From Pseudomonadota bacterium (lineage in GTDB: Bacteria > Myxococcota > UBA9042 > PHBI01), in contig SXIE01000443.1 in NCBI GenBank assembly GCA_005772945.1, forward strand, positions 1 through 9,756: DNA of 9,756 bases. Reading direction: 5' to 3'. Positions 1-6,381 of this stretch are shown piece after piece. Numbering within the stretch: the stretch's first letter is position 1; each line of letters opens with the position of its first letter. The notes beneath the pieces were generated by a model, which was given only the letters and a program-made list of their open reading frames with translations, was not told the origin of the DNA and ran no database searches. The translations under genes and the position numbers were made by a program.

Positions 1-123
1 CGACTTGCCGGCGCCGTTGGGACCGACCAGGCCCGCCTTCTCGCCCCGAAAGAGGCTCATCGCCGCATCGAGGAAGAGGATCTGGCGGCCGTGTTGCTTG
101 GAAACCTGGTCGAGTCGAATCAT
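1..123 (-). CDS. ABC-F family ATP-binding protein, N-terminal fragment
   Basis: Only the first 41 codons are in the window; the gene continues past position 1. The visible peptide begins MIRLDQVSKQHGRQILF and reaches a complete Walker A P-loop, GPNGAGKS, at residues 34-41. The MIRLD...SKQHGRQILF start, followed directly by a short strand and the P-loop, is typical of ABC-F proteins (EttA/Uup-like). These are soluble duplicated ATPases that act on the ribosome rather than in membrane transport. A transporter ATPase subunit is the alternative, and the missing linker and second ATPase domain would settle it. The ATG at 121-123 fits the family start, but I see no clear Shine-Dalgarno upstream. 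It lies 66 bp downstream of a membrane-protein gene in the same orientation and could be co-transcribed with it. Confidence 0.82.
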   Translation of the reverse strand, partial: MIRLDQVSKQHGRQILFLDAAMSLFRGEKAGLVGPNGAGKS

Positions 124-168
124 GGGCAGGCCGTGTATCAGGCCCGAGCCGCACCGCCAAGCATCGCG

Positions 169-200
169 CAGCTACCCCAGCGACCCCAGCTACCCCAGCG
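169..200. repeat. 9-bp-period tandem array, about 3.5 units
   Basis: Units AGCTACCCC, AGCGACCCC, AGCTACCCC and AGCG follow one another with an exact 9-bp period. As a result the 14-mer CAGCTACCCCAGCG occurs at 169-182 and again at 187-200. On the minus strand this gives three GGGG tracts spaced by 5 bases. The array spans the TAG stop codon (190-192) of the membrane-protein gene and the start of the spacer before the ABC-F gene. Three G-tracts are one short of a classic intramolecular G-quadruplex. Confidence 0.85.
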
Positions 201-864
201 GGGGCGCGACCTCGGACCTGACCCGGCGCTCGATGCGCTTCAAGACGCGATGCGCGAGATACAGCCCGAGCGCGTTCTCGACGAGCGCCCACCCGATCGC
301 GCCGGCCACCCCAATCGGCAGGCCGCGACTCTGACGCCAGCTTCCCGCGAGGCGCACGCCCTCCCCCGCCCGAAAGATCCAGCGCCCGACCGGACCGCCG
401 ATCCCGACCGCCAGGACGACCTCCTCCTCGAGCTTGCGATCGGCTCCGCGCCCCGCCAGCACACGCGCATCGGCCTCACCCTCGCCCCCGAACGCACGCT
501 CGCGCAGCTCGGCCGACAGGTCCGTCGTCGCCTGCTCGGCGATCGCGATATCGGCGCGATGGGCCGCCAGCAAATGCCGATCCTCGATCGCCTGCTCGGC
601 GACCCACGCCGCGAGGATCCCCAACGCCGCGATGACTCGCGCCGCGCGCCCCCACGGACCGCCCGTCAGCGCGAGCCCGAAGCCCACCAGCGCGCCCACG
701 GCCAGGCCCGCCACCAGCGCGTGCATCCCGAGAATCCAGATCGACCACGACAGCCACCCGAGGCCGACCCCGATCGCGAACCCACCGCCGAGCCCGAGCC
801 CCAGCGCGAGCGCCAACCCGAGCGTCGGGCCGAGCGCCCGCCCGCCGATGCGCGGCGACGTCAC
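190..864 (-). CDS. Polytopic membrane protein of unknown function
   Basis: A 224-aa protein that I do not recognise. The start chosen is GTG at 862-864, which overlaps the TGA (861-863) of the upstream gene as GTGA and so suggests translational coupling. The open frame extends further upstream, but only as Arg/Gly-rich sequence antisense-like in character inside the neighbouring gene. Hydrophobic segments lie at about residues 11-37, 43-67, 74-91 and 184-204, consistent with four membrane helices. Between helices 3 and 4 is a hydrophilic, Ala/Glu-rich helical region (about 92-148), and the C-terminus is basic (RVLKRIERRVR). No catalytic motif is visible. Its coupling to another N-terminally anchored protein suggests that the two work together in the envelope, which is an inference. 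The stop codon falls inside a 9-bp tandem array. Confidence 0.7.
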   Translation of the reverse strand: MTSPRIGGRALGPTLGLALALGLGLGGGFAIGVGLGWLSWSIWILGMHALVAGLAVGALVGFGLALTGGPWGRAARVIAALGILAAWVAEQAIEDRHLLAAHRADIAIAEQATTDLSAELRERAFGGEGEADARVLAGRGADRKLEEEVVLAVGIGGPVGRWIFRAGEGVRLAGSWRQSRGLPIGVAGAIGWALVENALGLYLAHRVLKRIERRVRSEVAPPLG

Positions 865-1433
865 TTGATCTCGATAGCGGCGACAACGCTCGCGAGCTCG
901 CGCTCGCCCGGGCCGCCCGCAACCGCAACCCACACCGCCACGATGGTCAGGCGGCCGATGGTGTCGCCCGCATCGAGCGCGACCACCACCGCGTGCCACC
1001 CCGCGCCCGATCGTTTGTACTCAAAGGATCGCGCCGGCACGTCGCGACCGGCGATGCGCGCCGAGCCGAGGTGCTCGTCGGCGCCGAGCGTCTTGCCGAG
1101 CTCCTCGGCATGCGCTCTCAGCGCCGCCGCCGCCGCGGGTGCCCGGCTCGCGTCGGTGGCGCGGTAGACGGTCACGAGCGCGACGTCGGTCCCGTCCGTC
1201 AGCAGCAGCGTCTCGAGGCGCCCGTTCGTGCGCTTGCCGTCGGGATCGAACCCCTCGGGGATCGGCACGCGCACGCCGGGCTCCTTGCCGAGGGTCCGCG
1301 TCGGAAGCGCCTGCGCACGCCCCACCAGCCCCAGCGGCCCCATCAGCCCCACCAGCCCTAGGTACGCGGCACACGCGAGCAACGCGACGACCGCCGCCTT
1401 GACGAACCACCGCTGCCGCGCGTGCCTAGCCAT
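861..1433 (-). CDS. Signal-anchored envelope protein of unknown function
   Basis: A 190-aa protein with a basic N-terminus (MARHARQRWFVK) followed by a long hydrophobic segment at about residues 12-38. The rest (about 45-190) is soluble and mixed alpha/beta, so it is most likely anchored in the inner membrane and faces the periplasm. Cys21 lies within the hydrophobic stretch, but its context (LLACAAY) is followed by more hydrophobic residues, so a lipoprotein is less likely. Residues 26-38 (GLVGLMGPLGLVG) are encoded by a 9-bp tandem array. ATG 1431-1433 lies two codons after the in-frame TGA of the GNAT gene, so the two genes are probably co-transcribed. The gene overlaps the downstream membrane-protein gene by 4 bases. 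No family was recognised; GRLETLLLTDGTDVALVTVYRA resembles small secreted domains only in general character. Confidence 0.72.
   Translation of the reverse strand: MARHARQRWFVKAAVVALLACAAYLGLVGLMGPLGLVGRAQALPTRTLGKEPGVRVPIPEGFDPDGKRTNGRLETLLLTDGTDVALVTVYRATDASRAPAAAAALRAHAEELGKTLGADEHLGSARIAGRDVPARSFEYKRSGAGWHAVVVALDAGDTIGRLTIVAVWVAVAGGPGERELASVVAAIEIK
1320..1358 (-). repeat. In-gene 9-bp tandem array forming a G-quadruplex motif
   Basis: The plus strand shows CCCC at 1320-1323, 1329-1332, 1338-1341 and 1347-1350, then CCC at 1356-1358. All are separated by exactly 5 bases (ACCAG, AGCGG, ATCAG, ACCAG). On the minus (coding) strand this is G3-N5-G4-N5-G4-N5-G4-N5-G4, a canonical potential G-quadruplex. 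Each 9-bp unit encodes a Gly-X-X tripeptide, and together they form part of a predicted membrane helix in the 861-1433 gene. Confidence 0.88.
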
Positions 1434-1439
1434 CCGCCA

Positions 1440-2282
1440 TCACCGCGCGCGCGGACGTTCCAAAGTCCGCCGCATGAACCCCTGGAGGAAGGTCCCGTGG
1501 TCCTTGAATCCCAGCTTCTCGTAGACGCGCACGGCGGCCACGTTGTGGCGCTCGACGTTGAGCGCCAGGATCCCCATGCCCTCGGCGATGAGCTCGCGCA
1601 CCAGGTGCGCCGTGCACAGGCTCGAGAGGCCTTTGCCGCGATGGGCCGGGTCGGTCACGATGTTCCCCAGGGCCGCAATCCGATCGGCACGGCCGATGAC
1701 GTGAACGCCCGCCGCGGACACGAGCTTCCCTCGGCCGCCCGGCTCCTCCGCGCGGATCCCGTAGTAGTGCCCGGTCGAGAGCTGGTGGGGCTCGAAGAAG
1801 TGGTCGGGGTAGAAACCGTAGAGCGTGATGATGTCGCCGGTGTCGCGATGACCGAGCCGCTCGATCGGAGAATAGCCGCCCGGCAGCGTGAACTTCGGGT
1901 CGACGAAGTCGGCCGCGACGAGCCCCATCCGCACCATCGGCCGCAGGCGCTCGAGAGCAAAGTGCTGGTCCAGCGCCGCCAGGTGATCGGGCAGCATGTG
2001 GACGTGGCCGCGCTCGGGAAGGTCGTCGCCGAACGCATCGAGGATCGCCGTGATCCCGGCCGCCAGCCCCCGCGTCAGCAGCACCGGCGCCGCATGACCA
2101 TTGTAGACGAGCACGACGGCGACATCGTGGTCCCCCTCGCGCGCCGCCCACCAGCTGCAATACTCCGCGTAGGCCGGATCGAGGTCGCCCAGCATGTAGG
2201 CTGTCGTCACGGGCTCGCGCAAGAGGAACGCGCGCACGCGCTCTTGGTCGGTCACCCGCTCTGCGATCAACTGAGGACCCAT
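1440..2282 (-). CDS. GNAT family N-acetyltransferase
   Basis: A 280-aa protein. The C-terminal half is a GNAT fold that binds acetyl-CoA. Strand GNIVTDPA (206-213) leads into the acetyl-CoA pyrophosphate loop HRGKGLS (214-220) and the following helix. Then come LNVERHNVAAVRVYEKLGF (241-259), with the Asn and Tyr typical of motif B, and a final strand (262-270). The N-terminal half (about 1-170; note AYMLGDLDPAYAEY at 28-41) is an additional domain like those in two-part GNATs. It does not identify the substrate. The start is ATG 2280-2282, fixed by a strong AGGAGG five bases upstream; the frame stays open to 2411 but without support. This is the first gene of a leftward string of membrane genes. 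A terminator-like hairpin lies in its leader (2328-2345). Confidence 0.88.
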   Translation of the reverse strand: MGPQLIAERVTDQERVRAFLLREPVTTAYMLGDLDPAYAEYCSWWAAREGDHDVAVVLVYNGHAAPVLLTRGLAAGITAILDAFGDDLPERGHVHMLPDHLAALDQHFALERLRPMVRMGLVAADFVDPKFTLPGGYSPIERLGHRDTGDIITLYGFYPDHFFEPHQLSTGHYYGIRAEEPGGRGKLVSAAGVHVIGRADRIAALGNIVTDPAHRGKGLSSLCTAHLVRELIAEGMGILALNVERHNVAAVRVYEKLGFKDHGTFLQGFMRRTLERPRAR

Positions 2283-2287
2283 GGCCG

Positions 2288-2293
2288 CCTCCT
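2288..2293 (-). promoter_or_regulatory. Shine-Dalgarno of the GNAT gene
   Basis: On the minus strand AGGAGG is followed by CGGCC and then ATG at 2282-2280. It is among the best ribosome binding sites in the window. It decides the start of the acetyltransferase against the longer open frame that begins at 2411. Confidence 0.85.
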
Positions 2294-2327
2294 GGACCCG
2301 GCCCCATAGCACGCCCGCCGCCCCGTG

Positions 2328-2345
2328 AAAAACGGACTTCGTCCG
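2328..2345 (-). terminator. Terminator-like hairpin in the GNAT leader
   Basis: Read on the minus strand, CGGAC-GAA-GTCCG (2345-2333) forms a 5-bp stem with a 3-base loop. It is followed immediately by TTTTT (2332-2328), the layout of a short intrinsic terminator. It lies 46 bp upstream of the GNAT start and points toward that gene. It could act as an attenuator, or as a stop for minus-strand transcripts coming from within mnmA. The stem is short, so function is uncertain. Confidence 0.4.
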
Positions 2346-2371
2346 CGACCGCGCGGGCGCCGAGCTTGAGT

Positions 2372-2383
2372 TCCGCGCGCGGA
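2372..2383. repeat. 12-bp perfect palindrome in the GNAT/mnmA divergent gap
   Basis: TCCGCGCGCGGA is self-complementary and lies 20 bp upstream of the mnmA start, in the 121-bp gap between divergent genes. A second palindrome, GCGATGCGCATCGC (2401-2414), encloses the mnmA ATG itself. Either could be an operator or an mRNA structure that masks the start. In DNA this rich in CG steps, chance is a real alternative. I found no convincing -35/-10 pair in the gap. Confidence 0.4.
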
Positions 2384-2403
2384 CGTCCGAGGCTCGCGCC
2401 GCG

Positions 2404-3483
2404 ATGCGCATCGCCGTTCTCGTTTCGGGTGGAGTCGACAGCTCGCTGGCCCTGGCGCTGCTCGCGGAGCGCGCCGAGCGCGAGGGCCTCGAGCTCGTCG
2501 CCTTCTATCTAAGGATATGGCTCGAGGACGAGCTGGCGTTCCTGGGCGAGTGCCCGTGGGAGGAGGACCTCCGCTTCGTGCGCGCGACGACCGACGCGCT
2601 CGGGGTCCCGCTCGAGGTCGTGTCGCTGCAGCAGGCCTACCATCAGCGCGTCGTGGCACACGCCATCGCCGAGCTCGCGGCCGGACGCACGCCGAGCCCG
2701 GACGTCTTGTGCAACCGCCACATCAAGTTCGGCGCCTTCGTCGAGGCGGTCGGCGACGGCTTCGACCGCGTCGCGACCGGGCACTACGCGCGCGTCGTGC
2801 GCAGCGCTGAGGCCCACCAGCCAAGGGCCGTCGAGCTCCATCGCGCGCCGGACGCGATCAAGGATCAGACCTACTTCCTGGCGCGTCTCCTGCCCGAGCA
2901 GCTCGCCAAGGCCGAGTTCCCGATCGGAGAAATGACCAAACGCGAAGTCCGCCTCCAGGCCGCCCGCCGTGCGCTCCCGAGCCGCGACCGCCCCGACTCC
3001 CAGGGGATCTGTTTCCTCGGGCAGATCCCCTACCCCGCGTTCGTGCGCAGCCACCTCGGCGACGCCCCGGGACCGATCGTCGACGTCGAGTCGGGCAAGG
3101 TTCTCGGCACCCACCGCGGCCTCTGGTTCCACACGATCGGCCAGCGCAAGGGCCTCGGGCTCGGCGGCGGCCCCTGGTACGTGACGGGCAAGGACGTCGC
3201 CGAGCGGCGCCTGCTCGTGACGCACCATGCGCACCTGCGAGACCATGCGCGCGCCGACTTCGCCGTCGAAGCGCTGCACCGGCTGGGCCCGCCCGGCGAG
3301 CTCGAGCGCGCGACGAGCGTCAAGCTGCGCCACGGCTCGCGCGCGGCGCCGTGTACGCTCGACGTGGGAGTCGACGGCACCGGCCGCGTGCGTCTCGCCG
3401 AGACCGACGCGGGGATCGCGCCCGGCCCGGTCGCCGTCTTCTACGAAGGCCTGCACTGCCTCGGCTCGGGGCTCATCCGCTGA
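2404..3483 (+). CDS. mnmA: tRNA-specific 2-thiouridylase MnmA
   Basis: A 359-aa protein, the normal length for MnmA. It is a cytoplasmic enzyme that adenylates U34 of Lys, Glu and Gln tRNAs and replaces O2 with sulfur delivered as a persulfide by the sulfur-relay chain. Visible features: PP-loop SGGVDSS at 8-14 for ATP; nucleophile Cys103 in PDVLCNRHIKFG; the tRNA-contacting stretch DAIKDQTYFLARL (150-162); second catalytic Cys203 in DSQGICFLG; HTIGQRKGLGLGG (243-255) in the central domain; and a C-terminal beta-barrel ending near 349. The segment WLEDELAFLGECPWEEDL (39-56) replaces the shorter E. coli-type sequence and resembles the plastid/cyanobacterial subtype. ATG 2404 fits the family N-terminus (MRIAVLVSGG); only a weak CGAGG-like sequence lies upstream. 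Transcribed alone, divergent from the GNAT gene and convergent with the lipoprotein gene. Confidence 0.96.
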   Translation: MRIAVLVSGGVDSSLALALLAERAEREGLELVAFYLRIWLEDELAFLGECPWEEDLRFVRATTDALGVPLEVVSLQQAYHQRVVAHAIAELAAGRTPSPDVLCNRHIKFGAFVEAVGDGFDRVATGHYARVVRSAEAHQPRAVELHRAPDAIKDQTYFLARLLPEQLAKAEFPIGEMTKREVRLQAARRALPSRDRPDSQGICFLGQIPYPAFVRSHLGDAPGPIVDVESGKVLGTHRGLWFHTIGQRKGLGLGGGPWYVTGKDVAERRLLVTHHAHLRDHARADFAVEALHRLGPPGELERATSVKLRHGSRAAPCTLDVGVDGTGRVRLAETDAGIAPGPVAVFYEGLHCLGSGLIR

Positions 3484-3491
3484 GCGTTCGG

Positions 3492-3514
3492 CGACCGTTT
3501 CGAAGGTCGGTTTT
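3492..3514 (+). terminator. Candidate intrinsic terminator after mnmA
   Basis: CGACC (3492-3496), an 8-base loop GTTTCGAA and GGTCG (3505-3509) form a 5-bp stem. They are followed by G and TTTT (3511-3514), starting 9 bases after the mnmA stop. A second, competing pairing is possible: GTCGGTT (3506-3512) with AACCGAC (3525-3531), a 7-bp stem with a 12-base loop. The two cannot form at once because they share 3506-3509. Position and orientation suit termination of mnmA. No equivalent T-tract is seen for the opposing gene. Confidence 0.5.
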
Positions 3515-3599
3515 GGTGGTAATTAACCGACGGAAGGCGCTGTTCTAACGGATCTTTCCAGGTTTCCGCCATTGGCGCCCGCGCACCGTTTGGACCGCC

Positions 3600-4637
3600 T
3601 CAGCGCGCTCCCTGCGCCACGCGGTAGGTCGAGACGAAGACGGCCCCCGGCCGGTCATAGGCCAGGACGAGGACCTCGCCCACGAGCAGGAGGTGCGGTC
3701 GGAAATGGCGGAGCCCCGTCACCTCCTGGCGCTCGATCCGCTGGAAAGAGGCGTCGAACGCCGCGAGCGCGACCGCATCCGTGTCCGAGCCGTTGGCCGG
3801 GAAGAAGTGGCTGTAGGCGATGTACCAACGGCCATTCGCGGGGTCGAACACCGCGCCGGACGCGAAGTAATTCCAGTCCGGGCCGCCGCTCGCGACGAGC
3901 GTCTGCCAAAACGGCGTCGCTTCCGTCCAGTCGCTGTCCCAGCGCGAGACGACGAGATCGTGCTGCGTCTCGTCGCCCGTGAACATGAGGTAGCCCCCGT
4001 CGTGGGCGAGCGTGCTGCCGAGCTGGCCGAGCCGAATGCTCAAGTGCAAGGCGACCTCGGAGACCAGCCGCAGATCCGTGTCGTAGGTCTTGAGGGTCCG
4101 CTCGGTGCCCGCGCTGCCGTAGAGCACGTGGACACCGGCGCCGCTCGCGAAGAGATGCATGTCGTTGGTGCGCACGCCGGCAGGGGTCTGGACGGGGACG
4201 AGGCCGCCGAGTCGCTGGCCGTCACGATCGGCGCGAAAGGCGTACATCGCGTCGGCGCGCGCGTTCGAGAACGCCACGTAGAGCACCCCATCGACCAACA
4301 CGTGCGCGTGATCGGCGATGTGATCGTCCGCGAGATCGGACGGCGTCGTGAGCGGCACGGCGGGCCGCGTCTCCGTGAGATCGAGGTCGAGCGTCTTCAG
4401 CACGATGCGCTGGTCGAACATGGTGGTCAGGAGGATCGACCCGCCGTCGTAGGAGAGCGCGCTCCATATCTGGGCCCGGTCGAGTTGCACCGTCTTGGTG
4501 TGCGTCAGGATGGGGAGTACGGGCGCGGCGTCCGGCGTTCCCTCCGCCGCCTCGGCGCACCCGTACGCGGCAACGCCGAGTCCCACCACGACCCCAAGCC
4601 AGCGCGGCCCGCGCCTCGCGACCCGCGCCCAGCTCAT
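3600..4637 (-). CDS. Predicted lipoprotein, possible beta-propeller, unknown function
   Basis: A 345-aa protein. It has a basic N-terminus (MSWARVARRGPRW), a hydrophobic core (about 14-25) and AYGCAEA, in which Cys27 would be the lipidated residue of an imperfect lipobox. A small-residue, acidic linker follows (AEAAEGTPDAAP). It is therefore probably exported and membrane-tethered. The mature part is beta-rich. It has repeating strand-turn units such as IWSALSYDGGSILLTT (57-72), HAHVLVDGVLYVAFSN (110-125), STLAHDGGYLMFTGD (208-222) and RWYIAYSHFF (270-279), at irregular 50-80 residue intervals, which suggests a beta-propeller or similar fold. No enzyme signature is certain. The ATG overlaps the stop of the HELAH gene as ATGA and has a good GGAGG four bases upstream. 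The two proteins are likely made together. Confidence 0.75.
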   Translation of the reverse strand: MSWARVARRGPRWLGVVVGLGVAAYGCAEAAEGTPDAAPVLPILTHTKTVQLDRAQIWSALSYDGGSILLTTMFDQRIVLKTLDLDLTETRPAVPLTTPSDLADDHIADHAHVLVDGVLYVAFSNARADAMYAFRADRDGQRLGGLVPVQTPAGVRTNDMHLFASGAGVHVLYGSAGTERTLKTYDTDLRLVSEVALHLSIRLGQLGSTLAHDGGYLMFTGDETQHDLVVSRWDSDWTEATPFWQTLVASGGPDWNYFASGAVFDPANGRWYIAYSHFFPANGSDTDAVALAAFDASFQRIERQEVTGLRHFRPHLLLVGEVLVLAYDRPGAVFVSTYRVAQGAR

Positions 4638-6358
4638 GTCGCCTCCGCCCGGGGTCCCTCGGGCGCGAGCACGGGGACGAGGATCCCCTCGGCCACGAGC
4701 GCGCCGATCTCCGTGTCAGCCCCGTGCGCGACGAGCGTCTCGATCGGCAAAGGCCCGGCGGCGAGCGCGCGCACGAACCCCGCCGCCGCCGACGAGAGCG
4801 CGGTCAGCCCGACCTGGTCCCCGGCATCACGCCGGACGATCCAGTGGCGGGCCGCGCCGGGCGCGCCTCCGAAGAGGCGGGCGGCCACGTCGGACGCGGC
4901 GTCGACCAGCGTGACGCCGCACGCGAGCGCGAAGTGATCCGCGTTCACATCGTCGAAGTCGAGCGTCAGCTCGTACGGATCAGGCGGCGCCGCATGACCG
5001 ATCGCGGCCTCGAGGCGCGCGAGCTCGCCGGCCCCCGAGCGCGCGACGAACGCCGCGAAGCGCACGCCAAGCGGGGTGCGTCGTGGGTCCTCGGCGCCGC
5101 TCTGGACGAAGGCGCGGACGACCGCGTCCGCGTCCGGGCCGAGCGCCGCGAGCGCCTGTGGGCACACCGTCGCGAGGCCCGCGCGGATCTGCGAGACGCT
5201 GCGGCCATAGCCCCGCACGAGGGGGTAACCGAGCGCGAAGACGTCCTCGGGGCTCGGCAGCTCGTAGTCGGCGTGAAGGGCTTCGTAGGCCGTCACGACG
5301 TGGTTCAGCGTGGCCTCGAAGGCCGGGTCCGCGCGCCGCGCCGAGCCCGACACCGGAGTATGGGCATGCGCGGCGAGGCGGTCGATGAGGCGCTCGAGCT
5401 CGGCGTCGCACTCGCCGTCGGTCTCGGCGCCGATCTGAAGGAGGCGCCAACCGAGGTCGCACGCGACGTGGTTCGCGGTCCATGGGGCCAACGCCCCGCC
5501 CGCCGGGGGCTCGCCGACCATCGCCGCGGCGACTGCCTCGACCCGCGTCGCCAGGGCTTCGAGGCTCGCGTGCCTTCCCGAGCCGTCGCCCGCGCAGAAG
5601 CGCAGGACGTAGCTCTGGAACTCGGGCGAGCGGAGGCGCTCGGCGTGTGCCGCGGCGTACGACAGGCCATCGCCCATGAGGTCGACCCCGCCGTGGGGGG
5701 TCGCGACCGGACGCCCCGCAGCGATCGATGCACGCACCGCCGCGAGCTCGCGTACGAGGAACTCGCGCCCGCGTGCCCACCAGCGTTGGTCCTCCGGGCC
5801 CGAGCGCGACACCCCCGATCGCGGCCCTGACCCGCCCCCGCGCGCGGCCGCCTCGTCGCACGCCGCGCAGTACGCCGGACCGACCTCGGTTTGCGCCGCG
5901 TGCCGCCAGCAGCGCACGAGACCGGCCTCGTCGAAGAAGTACCAGAGCGCGACCGGCAGCGCCTCGGCCAGTCGCGCCGCGAGCGCGTGGAAGAGCCGCG
6001 TCGCATCCGGCGCCCACGCGAAGCCGACGAGCCCGTGCGCGAGTTCGTGCGCGCTCCACTTGGCGCGGTGGCCGGCGTGCAGACTGCCGAGCAAGAGGTC
6101 GTGGCGGAACGACAGGTACTTCGACTCGGGAAGCACGCCCCGGTCCCAGGTCGGCGCAAGGCCGGTGACGCCGAGATCGGGGCGCCCGAGCGGCAGCCAG
6201 TGCTCGGGCAGCTCGAGCTGGACGCGCGCCTCGTAGTCGAACAGGAAGAGCCCGCTCTCCGCGGCCAGGCGCCCGATCGCCGCCGCGGCGGGCGAGCGCG
6301 CGAGCTCGGCGGGCGGGCAACCTCGAACGAGCGGCATGGGATCGGGTGGACCGTGCAT
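4634..6358 (-). CDS. Uncharacterised protein with HELAH zinc-peptidase-like motif
   Basis: A 574-aa soluble protein with no signal peptide; I do not recognise the family. Residues 100-113 (KWSAHELAHGLVGF) contain HELAH (104-108), which fits the HExxH zinc site of metallopeptidases. Glu144 in YFFDEAG lies 35 residues further on and could be the third ligand of a gluzincin-type site (inference). Soon after come Cys150, His153, Cys164 and Cys167 (CWRH and YCAAC), a possible second zinc site. The middle (190-450) is helical and Ala-rich. The end (about 515-562) is helix-rich, closing LPIETLVAHGADTEIGALVAEGILVP, reminiscent of a small winged-helix domain. Met1 (6356-6358) and Met8 (6335-6337) are both possible starts and neither has a clear ribosome site. 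It is divergent from the SDR gene and coupled to the downstream lipoprotein gene by an ATGA overlap. Confidence 0.72.
   Translation of the reverse strand: MHGPPDPMPLVRGCPPAELARSPAAAAIGRLAAESGLFLFDYEARVQLELPEHWLPLGRPDLGVTGLAPTWDRGVLPESKYLSFRHDLLLGSLHAGHRAKWSAHELAHGLVGFAWAPDATRLFHALAARLAEALPVALWYFFDEAGLVRCWRHAAQTEVGPAYCAACDEAAARGGGSGPRSGVSRSGPEDQRWWARGREFLVRELAAVRASIAAGRPVATPHGGVDLMGDGLSYAAAHAERLRSPEFQSYVLRFCAGDGSGRHASLEALATRVEAVAAAMVGEPPAGGALAPWTANHVACDLGWRLLQIGAETDGECDAELERLIDRLAAHAHTPVSGSARRADPAFEATLNHVVTAYEALHADYELPSPEDVFALGYPLVRGYGRSVSQIRAGLATVCPQALAALGPDADAVVRAFVQSGAEDPRRTPLGVRFAAFVARSGAGELARLEAAIGHAAPPDPYELTLDFDDVNADHFALACGVTLVDAASDVAARLFGGAPGAARHWIVRRDAGDQVGLTALSSAAAGFVRALAAGPLPIETLVAHGADTEIGALVAEGILVPVLAPEGPRAEAT
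4642..4646 (-). promoter_or_regulatory. Shine-Dalgarno of the lipoprotein gene, inside the HELAH gene
   Basis: On the minus strand GGAGG is followed by CGAC and then ATG (4637-4635). It lies within the last codons of the upstream gene and supports both the chosen start and coupled translation of the pair. Confidence 0.7.
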
Positions 6359-6381
6359 CCGGACGGCGCTATCACGGGGCC

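Noticed and set aside
1446..2386. 13-bp direct repeat CGCGCGCGGACGT at 1446-1458 and 2374-2386 flanking the GNAT gene
   Set aside because: It is dominated by CG steps that are common in this composition, one copy codes for the GNAT C-terminus, and there is no mobile gene. Not good evidence for an insertion or attachment site.
2283..2411. An N-terminal extension of the GNAT protein up to 2411
   Set aside because: The extension reads through a palindromic, Arg/Ser-rich intergenic segment, while AGGAGG is ideally placed for ATG 2282.
3527..3545. A diverged copy of the lpdA 23-bp repeat after mnmA
   Set aside because: It matches at only about 13 of 19 positions and lacks the hairpin, which is too weak to distinguish from chance by eye.
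6346..6381. An earlier ATG start for the SDR gene at 6346
   Set aside because: It would overlap the start of the divergent gene and add 12 residues with no family support. ATG 6382 gives the expected spacing to the Rossmann motif.
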